Shown here: positions 34,801 through 46,563 of the stretch, in pieces
Layout of the letters: each line of letters starts with the position of its first letter
Position numbering within the stretch: the first letter of the stretch is position 1
Origin: Diorhabda sublineata
Taxonomy: Eukaryota > Arthropoda > Insecta > Coleoptera > Chrysomelidae
DNA length: 64,000 nucleotides
Direction of reading: 5' to 3'
Assembly (NCBI RefSeq): GCF_026230105.1
Contig: NC_079479.1
Location: forward strand, 30,721,385-30,785,384
The notes under the pieces: generated by a model
Databases searched by the model: none
Seen by the model: the letters and a program-made list of their open reading frames with translations, nothing else
What the model was told of the DNA's origin: nothing
Translations under genes and position numbers: made by a program

Positions 34801-37800
34801 ACGGTACTCTGTACTAAACTATATTATGTATGTAAAAAACATTAATTAACAAAAGTATTTTTACAAGAAACATAATTATTATTGATGTAATATACGAGAT
34901 CGTGATAATTATGTAACTTCAACAAAAATCATTTACTCCAAAATAAATGTATTGAACATTGTTCATTTTGGAGTACTTGCTAATATAGTTTATGTACTTC
35001 AAGGTTGTATGTAGGATTTTTCCGGCAGTTTTGAGCGCGCATATCAAGATATTTTTAAAAATTACATAAAAATAAATGAAATAAAAAAAGTTCCGGAATG
35101 ATGTAGAAATTTTAGCCCTCATCACACACTTCAAATAGGTATGCTGGACCCTTCCGGCAAAAAAAGTGGTTTGCGTGATTTTTTTCTAAAAGCCAATAAA
35201 ATTTACTATCGAATACTTAAAAAAAATAGTATCTGCTATGACGGTAAAACATTTTTTCAATAATTGTTTTTACATTGTTCCGGCAATTGGAATCCACGCA
35301 TATCGAGCTTAGTTTATTCCTACACTCATGTTCTATTGATGTAAATACAAATTTTTTGATTCCTTTATGACGTGTTACCGGCTCCTCGCCTATTAGAATA
35401 AAAACATTGACGCCTACTTTTGGTATAACTAGACAACATACTTACGGAGAAGCTGATTGGGCGAAATTTAAACAAAATATATAAAAAGGCAATTGGATAT
35501 GAAAAAGAAGGCGTATTCAATGATAACAGAAGATTCAAGTAATAAAAACAAAACCCGTTGGGAAATCGTGAACTCTAAAAAATCGTGAAATCTAAAATAA
35601 ATAACCACCGCAACTTAATGAATTTTTTGCGTTAATATCTGAAATAGTTTTTAAATTTCTTAGCGACTCTCAATTCGAGTCAAGTTTCTTTTTGAAAAAA
35701 CTCAATAAGCGCACTTTCGTATTTTTTATTAGTCCAATCTTAGAAAGTGGTGTCCAGGAAGCAATACTTAAGATAAGATAAAATGATGAACGCTCCATCT
35801 AATCAATGATACATCCACTCACCATTTTGTATAATGAATGAATAGAACAGGGACACTGGCCAGATTCTTTCAAAAGAACAAAAATTTTACGTAGACTCAC
35901 CAGAAAATTACAGACCGATAGCTATTTTACCAACAATAAACGAAATATTCGATTTATGGTTAAAGAAAAATTGGTAAATTATCTAGAATTTCAATTCGGA
36001 TATCGTCTAAATAAATCGTCTTAATATCGTCTCAAACCATATCTGCAATTCTACGACTCTTGGAAAAAAGTTGTTGATAAACTTGAAGAGTGCACGAGCC
36101 CTATGAGACTTAACGAAAGCTTTCGACTCCGTTCACATAGATAAATTAGAATTTTATGGTATTAGGGGGAAAGCATAGAAATTAATGGCATCTTACCTAA
36201 CGAACAGAAAACAATATGTAGTTTGTGGAAACAGAAATTCAGATTTATGCAATGGTATTCCTCAAGGATCTATTTTGGGCCCACTTCTATTTATCCCCTT
36301 TGTTAATGATTTACCGGAAGCTATCGAATCTTACTTGCAGATGATAACGCAACGTTATCAGATGGTACAAAAGTAAGTGATAACACTTATTTATTTGAGT
36401 ATTTGAGTACATGTACGATGTAACTGACGGTATTTACTAAACTGACTTTAAATGTACTCAATGTATATGAATGGGTTCAATAAACTATCTATCTATTTAT
36501 CTATTTTATTTTAACTCAACGTCATACAATATCAGCAGCTTCGTAATTTTTAACATAATTATCTGCCATTAGTATTAATATGCACCACACACTGTAATGC
36601 TCATCGATGTATACATACTCATTTAGCTGAAACGTGTACAATGCACCTACGTACCCCTATCTGAATAGATAAAATTTCGAATACTTTCACATTTAAATTT
36701 TTCCAAGTTTTATGCAATTCGCAATGCGAGTAAGTCAAAGGGCAATCTACCAACTTCCGCATAACTAAACGAATTACATCACTTCCAATCCGTTCAATCT
36801 ATTTTACTCTTCTTCCGAACATATTTATTATGCGTGACTAATATAGTCCAGTTAAATCATTGGAATGAAAAATAATGAGTAGAAACCTCAACACTTTAAC
36901 ATTATAAAAGTTAAAAAAAAAACTGTTTTCGCAAATATTTGTTTTCTTACGGCTCTAATGTTGATCACGTGAATATTGTCTAAAACATTTGTTTATACAT
37001 TAAACCGTTTGTGAGAGAAAAAGACTGTAATGTGACAATTTATAGAGAACGTTCTCGGTTTATAACTATAAAAACACATCAAGTTGGCAGAAATTATACG
37101 AATCTGGTGGTAGTGCAGTCGTGATTCCGGCTTAAGGTCATCATTATTACGAGGGCCGTTTTTTTTCAGCCTCCGATCGTTCCGTGCAGACGCTTCGCGA
37201 GCACAAGGAAGCGGTGGCCGACTGAGAAGCTCTCGCACTACACACTCAGCGTCAGTCGGCGTTGTGCTACAGCCACGTAGACATGTCCGCTATTATTGAT
37301 GCGAATTGTCAATTGCGAAGTGTGATTCGTTTATATGAAAACTATGTACCAAGGGACAACAACAATAATATGCGAAAAAAATTTACGTCAGATTTCTTTG
37401 TGATATCGAAATACGCACACAAAAGTAGAAACATCAGCCTCATTCAGAGATATTATTGCTTAATATTGAATAAATACATATGATTTTTGAAAATAGTTGC
37501 TATCTGGAAGGTCTCTTCTTAATCTCTGATAACATTTCCGAACTCAGTTTGCTTGAAAGCGCTTTTCCATCAATGAAATGTCCTCATGGAACCCGTCGCC
37601 TTGTTTGTCACTCACAACATCTAATTTTGCCGGATGGATATCTCGATAAGATCTTTATTTGACATTTGAAGTTCATTAATGAGTCCTCTTAATATTCTGA
37701 TTCTTAGTTGTCTAGAAAATTAAGAACAGCTTTCACAAAACATTTCCAGGCGTGTTTTTCGTTATCACTCCGTTCTCTTTAACTTATCCTTCATCATCAT

Positions 37801-40800
37801 CCTTTATTTTTGTTTTCTTGATTTCTTTTTTACGTATATCCACTGCCATCTTTAGGCGTAGCTGTCGAGATGAATGTGCAGCGATGGTAGAATAATGTAA
37901 TTAGGACTTATTAGGACTGGCTAGAGCAGGCATCTGCGGATGATACCCCAAAATAAGCTCATTTTTCTCGCTATAGAAACATAGTAATCTCAATTTGCTT
38001 AAACAGCAGAGCTGTTGTAGAAGCTAGAACGACTAAAACGATGTTCTCTGAGTCTTCTTCTGGAGCAAATAAGTACTACAAGAACTGGTAAGTGATGGTT
38101 ACAAGGTCCACTTCTTTTATGTGCCTGGTCACTTGAACAAAAATGAATGAACCAGAATAAAATAAAATAAAAAGGGCCAGAACTCATTCTAGGGGTAACA
38201 GGAAGTGCAGCTATTACATTTCTGAGTAGTAAAACTGCAAACCACGTCAATTGACGATCTAGTTTAATCTATTTGCAACGAATTTTACTCCCTGTTGCCT
38301 CGGTTTTCCGAGGGAGAGAAGCAAGGGATGTCTAGCGCTTTTATAAAACATTAATTTAATTTTGATTCTGAAGACGAACTAGGATTAGTTGACTCCAGGT
38401 TTTCTAGTAGCGGTTTTAGTCGCATAATCGTCAGTTTAAATTTAACTACATAAAGATAATATTTCAATTATATTCATACTTGAAATACAATGAAATTAAA
38501 CACGTCTTATATCGTCCTATTATTAGCGTAGAATAATGAATACTAATACCTTGTTCTAGAAGAAATTCCTAAAGTGTTGTGGAGTATACGGTAATTCAGA
38601 ATAACCGCTTCAGGTAATAAACTTAATCCTTTTTCTATCTTACCTTATTCAACTTCATAAGCTCTTTGGTCAATAAACTTTCGCGCGTATCTTAACTAAC
38701 TTAAACAACAATACTGAAACAATTATATTAGTCACTTTCAGGGTGTAATAAGACTTAAAGATATTTATTTTATTGATACCAACAGAACTAATTTGAAAAG
38801 TACGAGAGGAAACTGGATAATATGTTTTACGTCTCTTATGTTTGGGAAGTTGACATTTTCTTCTGGAAAAATTCTTTTTTATAATGCACTAATCAACAAA
38901 ACAGTGCCATTTTATTTCGGATGGATGCTTTTAATTTGATTACCAATATGCTGTGAAAATTATCACAAATGGATTTTCGTGTAAATCATGTGGTTATTCA
39001 AAGTCTTCGTATTTTCTTGTTTTTTACTCTTTTAAAGATCTGGTGATGTTTTGCCTATATTTGTCACACTTCTAAAGGTCAGTGGACAAAAAGCACCCAA
39101 GATAAAGCCAAATACTTAGAATAAGTCATAAAATCTAATCCCCTAGAAAACAACTGCAATATTGAGGCCGAAGTCAGGGATATTTTGGAAACATATCCAC
39201 TTGAGCTTTCCGTAGAAAAATTTATCGGAAACTATACCGAAAAATCTAATTAGTGCCAAAATCCTGAAGGAACTATCAAACTAAAGGTTGAAGTATCTAA
39301 CATAATTGTACAAAGCAGTATTAAAAACGGGTTATCTCCCAATTTTATGGAAAGTTGTCTAATTTATAATAATCCTTAAACTAGGAAAACCTTTTGAAGA
39401 GAATACACAAATTAGCCTATCATCCGTTATATCAAAACTGCTAGAAAAGTTACTAATAGAGCGAATAACACCAGCAGATTAATACCTAGCCATCCATTTT
39501 GATTTAGAAAGCAACATGCTTCCATGGAACATTTGTAACGAGTCACAAAGAAAGTGTACCAACCTTTTGAACATGAACAATACTGTTCGGCTGCTATTTT
39601 AGATATTTTCCATTCGATAAGATCTGACACGACGGACTACTATATAAAATTAGGAAAAACCTATCGCACATCCTTTTTGTTAATCCTAAAATCCTACCCC
39701 CAATACTGACCCCAAGTTCAGATCATATCACAACTTTACATCCAAATATGTCAGTCGTTCTACAGGGAAGTGCACTGGGCCCTATCCTCCATCTCCATGT
39801 ACAAAATGACTAAACAGTTATAACAGAAAAAAAAATTACACAATTGGTTAGAAGAGGCTAGGACACTCCTAATTTGAAAGGATACGACTTGTGCAACCAC
39901 CTACAAACACCTAATTTACTTAACTACGCCTAATCAAGAAGCCAGGTGGACCCAGGGAATGAAAACTCGCTGGAGGGGAAAATGAAACAAGGCGCACTCT
40001 CTGGGTTGATTAGCACAACTAATACGTTTATAGATTTGACGGAAGGTGACAGTAGAGGCCAGTGTCCAGCCAATCACATAACAGCATTGTCAACAACAAC
40101 TTATTAACCTCATTGTTGCAAGTCGTACAGAGGCGTTTTCTTTCTATTGACGTACAGACTAAAATGGAAGATATAGATATAGTGGGTCACCTATTATTAA
40201 GCTTGCCAAAATCATATATCAACAGCACTGGAAACAGTACAACAGTCTAAGCTAACAGTAGACTATACAAAATCGAAGTAATCAGATGATGTTTATATCG
40301 AAAAATAAAAAAAGTTTCAGATACGGTGGAGCAGGTCACTTTAAAAGGGATTGACTGAAGGGCAGTAATTCAGTTAGATGAGGTCATTCGTATCGAGGTT
40401 AAAGAGGTAACAATTTTAAGGATAGAAGAAGCCAGTAGTTTGGAGGCTCATTTTATAGTAAAATTGTAGATTAATAAAGGTGAACTGATGTTTTTCATAG
40501 ACCCTGGATGTACAGACCATATGGTAAGTAGTAATATATACTCCCCCCACCATAGTAATTGCAGTTGCTACAAATAATTATTTTATCTATGGAAATATCG
40601 AAGTTGTAAGCTTTAAGGTTAGAATACAGAGACTGGATCTTTTGAACACTTTTCTGAAATAAAAGCTTCCGTAAGGTAATGAGTGTTTGATTACTAAATT
40701 GGATGATACATATAACAAATGCGATTACTCTAGCTAGTAACCTCTGGAAATGAGGCTTGTGCTGGTAGTTCCTGTTCTTCAGTTACTTTTGGAAACATTG

Positions 40801-43800
40801 AGAGGTTGAGACGCATCATCTAAGAGGATCCAAGATGCATTTATTAAGTGATTGAGATAGGAGCCTTGTGTGGATTTACGAATTCACCTACACCAACAAT
40901 GGCTGAAAAGTAAAAGTCTGTTAAGAAAGTTGTGTACTACGTAGTATTCTTTCGTAATATAGGATAAGAGAAACTGGTAAAAATCAACATATAGAAATAG
41001 AAAATGTTTACCTATAGCCCTTGAGACAGTCAATAATCGTGGGCTTATATTGGATCACGATAGTGCATCGGTACACATCGTTCATCAGACAGTTGAATTT
41101 GAAAATAATGTAATGTAATGAATTTCCACCCTATACTTCTGTGTGATTTCTGGTTATTGCTTAATCGCAAGAAACGGGGGATTGGAAAGCTCAAGAAACT
41201 AATTTTTTATATTTTAGTTTTCAAGTTTTTTGGTTGTTGAAGCTTCGGTTACAAAAAAATTACTAATTCCAATCATTGAAACGTCATTTATACATAAATG
41301 GAATGGATTTTTCATTTAATCCATTATTGGTGACAGTACCTTTGTACCATATCCAATTTCTCTCGAAATTTCATTAGCTAGAGTATGCCAAGTTGGAAAA
41401 GAAAGAAGTAGAAAGAGTTTGTGGTCCTCACTATATATTCTAGATAATGGAGGGACTAGAATACGTCTGAAATTGAATTTGTAAACGATGTTCTGGATAA
41501 TAAATTCTAATGGATAATAAAATACCACTAGAAAAGTATAAAATGAAGCTATTCCATTAAACGTAACCAGATGTAACAAGCGATAATGATAATTCATTAA
41601 TTGATATTTGATACAGAAAAAGTGGTAATAATGATAAATTTTTTATCTCTTGTTAGCTTCATAAAACCATCTTAAAGTTACAATGAATACCAGGAGGTAA
41701 AAATGTACTTACGCCTCTTAGTTTCTAACATGCTTTGTTAGTTTTTACTTTTATTTATTGATTTTAATGTAAAAATTATTCTATTAATTAAAACCTTCTT
41801 TTAACTCTGCACACTTATTCCAATGAGAGAGATTTTCATCAGATGCATACTGGTTCTGAAACGTGGTGGATGACAATATTGTAGAAGCTGTTCTCCCCAC
41901 GTCAACCACCGCCATTTTGTGAATCTACACTTGCAGCTCCAAAACTGAGGAACATGAAATGGTCGTTTGCAAGCACCAATTTATGTTCAAAATTGTAGGA
42001 ACTTATCATAAAATTTAATTAAAAAATAAATACCACTGCGTTTTTTGTGGTTGTTGAGAAAGTATCATGTACAACACGTGTTGAAAAATCGAATTGACAC
42101 TCGTTGCTTAAGTCACTCGCCTATTGCTCGTAGCTCAATTCAGCAAGCTCTTGAAAAATCTCCCATTTTCTTTCTTCATTCTCTATTTAGATCTTTTAAC
42201 CGTGATATAATTTTGTAGGATAAAAGATAATTCTTTCTATGAAATCTCTCTTCAAATGCTTCTTTTATAGGCCCGTTTTCATTACAATATTCTACTAAAG
42301 CTCAACCATAATAATCTTCCAATTAATAATGCAATCAATAATGATGTTTATGATGATCATAATATGGAAATTGATGATTGAGGTTATATGCAAATGGAAA
42401 CGATGACCGTATTATATAGTCGTAGGAAAAGCTTCAATTCATCCAATAACACGAGATTCATCGTCTATATGCTAAAATATGACATCACGTTCAAGTATTG
42501 TTTTAATTTACTCTATCTCACAAACTCACAGTCGATTGATCTATACAGAAAAAAAATCACCCGTCATCTAAATATTCGATGACATAATCATTATATTCTT
42601 GATATTAAGAATGAAGTTGGCAGGTATCTAACCCAGAGGAAGTATGTTCGGAAGGTAATTTCCTTGAGGATGGAGGAGGATGTTTAATGAACAACTTAGC
42701 GGGATATAATTCACCAAAAATAAGATTGTTTCGAAAGGCTTCTAAATCTGATATAGTAATTTTCAATTAACATTGTCGATGTATTTGTAAAGTTCGCTGA
42801 AATTTCTGATACGCCTGTACAAATTATTGAAGAAAGATTGGGGCTGAAGTGAATGAATACAAACAGGGGTAAAGCTAAAGGCAGCAATGAAAAAAACACC
42901 GTTGTGATAGATAAATAATCAAATATATATGAAAAAAATTTTCACAGATTTCAATTTCAATGAAACACAACAACTTTAATTTAAAAAATCAACTCAGGTC
43001 GCCCTAATAGCATGGGGATTTTCTTCTGCTCATAAATGTGAGTTACGAGAATTATTCCTTCTCTTGTAAATTAGGCTTTTTCTGGGAATACTGTACAGTA
43101 TTAGTTGATAATTGTTAATCGATCTACAAAATTCCAACCAATGGATTTCATCTCAAGGATGTCGTCGCTGAACCATCTAAATATGATATGGGTACAGATG
43201 ATTTTATCGCAAGACTCTACTTTCTTTTGATTGAGTGACATTAAGTTCACGCTTTACTCTAGTGGTAATTGTAAGGTTCATAGTAATAGCGTTAATAATG
43301 TCAAATTCCTGCGCTCCATCTACTTGTTCAGCATGGTGGTCTTCATCATCCTAGTTGCAGCTAAGCAACCATTGATGCAAACAAAGGACTGAGTCCTAGT
43401 GTATAATGAGGAAGAAGAAGAAGAAGAGAACAAAAGTTTTACCAAAGCTTACACAATAGTTCGCAATATTGATAATGACCAAATTTTTATTTGGTACAGT
43501 AATATACGAGGTCTGACTATTAAATAACGAGACTGCACACCTAGGGGGCGCCCTAGACGTGAGGGCCTGGAGAGCAGATCAAAATTCAAGGCAATGTTGA
43601 TCGTTTTTTCGACATTAACGGTATCGTGATGACTGAATGGGTTCCAGAGGGTTAGATTATCAACCAGACTTACTATTTGTCAGTTTTGGCAACACTGTGA
43701 GAACGAATGAAGCAGTATTTGGACAGTAAGCGCACTCCAGTGCTCGAACACCCGCTGTACTCACCAGATTTGGCATCTGCTTTGAAAGGGAACCCGATTT

Positions 43801-46486
43801 TAACCGATGGAAGCAGTAAAGCAAAAAACGGTAGAGCTCCTAAAGGCACTCAACAAAGAAGACTTCCAGCACTGGTTCTATCAATGCAAAAAACGTATGG
43901 AAAGATCTGTGGAGAGGGGAGTGGATTGTATTGAAGGGGAGCATTCAAATGTAGAATAATTTTTATAATAAAACCTTTTTTCGTAACCAGTCTCGTTATT
44001 TAATAGCCAGACCTCGTAATGTATTATCTGATAAAAATTTTTAATTATTCAACATACATTGACACATACAAGACTTTTCAATCAGTTTAATTTATTATTT
44101 ATAAATAATATCCCAATGCGATTTTTGTCTGAAAACTCAAAATTAAAAAACAGTAGATATTTGGATGGACAGTTAAGATGTAGTTGAATTTATACATACA
44201 TATTAGATTAAGGTACTCAATTTAGTTAAATACTCGAAATTTATAAAATTTGTTTAAATTACTACAGTATGATCATCTTGATTGGCTATTTATGTAATTT
44301 GAAAATAACTTATTCATTTAAACAATACATTATACAGAGTTTTGGAATTTCTAAGTTTCGAATGATTGATAGTAATGCAAAAAATTTGAACATCAATTGA
44401 TCTGTGTAACCACCAATTGAAATTTATGGTCAATTTCACAAGTCACCCTTAAATCAGTAAAGAAGAGGAGTTGACAGTAGCTCCTTGATATCCTGCCTCT
44501 ACATATGGTAAAAGTATGGGAAGTTTCTCAGGACTGTATTAATGAATTAATGAACAGATCACCAACAAGAATAAAAATAGGTCACCTGTGTGTTGTCAAA
44601 GCATCTTATTCTCTAAAATGAAGTTCTTCCTCAAATCATTTATATAAATATATACAAAACGGCCACTTAAAACCTCAGAAAGGGAGACCAAAAATATCCA
44701 CTATTGGGGATTACATTTTATACACTCTTTCAAGCTCGTCCCTTACTATTCAACAACTATAACGATCACGTATTGTTGCCGTAAATTATTTATGATAATT
44801 CTTCGATATAGAACTGAAAGATAAAGAATCAAGTGGAAAAACAAAGAAAATACTGTTTTTTTTGTAACGATGGATACTATTAACTTTTATAGTTCATATT
44901 TTGTCGTTTTCATATGTTGATACAAATTTGCTGTTGAAATATTCTGAATCTTTCCCATAACGCCTCGTTTATTAAATCTTTGAGTGTATTTCGGAAAAAG
45001 TATGAGTAAAACATCACATAAATTGATTCTGATAGATAAAGCTTTGAAAATATTGACAAGCGATGTGTGATGAAAATTGCTTTCTAAATTCCTTAGAAAT
45101 AATATTTATTTAGTCGTCTTTCCCCAACGAGTTTCTGATTTTCCACCATTACTTCATTGTTAATCACATCCTTTCCTCGTTTAAACATGAAATGAGATCT
45201 TACTATTTGCGAGGTGGATTTGTGATTTTATAGGATTTAAAGTAATCTAAAAATCTAATTGGGTACAAGCCTCTGGAAATGAATTGAGGACTCAATCAAA
45301 ATAACCATTTACATTTCTTTTTATAACAGTGATATTTTAATAGCTGGTAATATTATGCATTTTATACAGTACTAATGCAAAATATGGCCCAAAAAACAAA
45401 TACGAGAGGTTTTAGTTGCAGTCTTGATCTCCATTTCTGTTTAATTGATACTAAAAGTAAGTATTAGAAAATTCTGATAAAGAAATCTTGGTTGATGGAA
45501 AACTTGTCAACAATATACTCATAACTAGCTCTCTTATAGATCTGGAGAGGCTCATTATTATAGTTTTCCACTAGAAGACTAAATATATGATCATAACTAA
45601 CCAATAGATATACCAGAAAGAGATATCACGGATATAAATAAGATACAAATAAATCAAGTAGAAAAATTAACTTACATGGATACCGTAACAAACAATAACT
45701 AGGATTCTAGCATGGAGATACGAACAAAAGTACAAAAATTCCTTTTACTAGTTACACATTGTTGCCACCTCTCCGGAAGATTTTTGATGCTAGTACCGAA
45801 AAGCTTCTTTGGCAACCTGGACAGCCATTTGCGCACAAACTCTTCTACCTGGTCGTCGGTGTTAAATTTTTGACCTCGGAGGGCTTCTTTCAATGGTCCA
45901 AATATGTATGTATCTCCCCCCCCCCCAGTTGTGATATTGCATTGGTTTGACGGCGCGTTATCTTAGAGAAGAAACGCATTTCACGCTAAAATACTCCACC
46001 GTTTCCAAGAATAACCACGTGTTTTCAAAAGGTTAGTATTTATAGAGTTTGTGTGCGCAGGATCCCCGTCTGAAAATTTGCGTTAATAGGATATTCCTCC
46101 TTCGTCTCTTAGAGCTAGCAAACGGCGACAAACTTCCAATCGCATGTATTTTTGCTCGAAGTTCAACAGTTCGCGATATTGGAGGTGTTTTTGGCTGATA
46201 GACTTGTCTGGTATGATCTGGTTCATTATCGACAGTTTCGCGGCCATTTTTGAAACTATGCCCCATTCTGCTAACAAGTTGCGACATTTAAAATATACAA
46301 GCGTGCCAACTACAGCGTTCATATCCATCATATTTGAACTGCCTTGGTATAAACAAAATTTTAGAAGTAGTCAATACTATGAATAGACGTAAATTATCTA
46401 AGCATTATTTTCTTTATTTGGTAATGCAAGACAAAAAAACGAGAAACTAGGTTGGCGCATAACATTGTCAATGGTTCGGGAGTACT

Positions 46487-46563
<77 letters not shown>

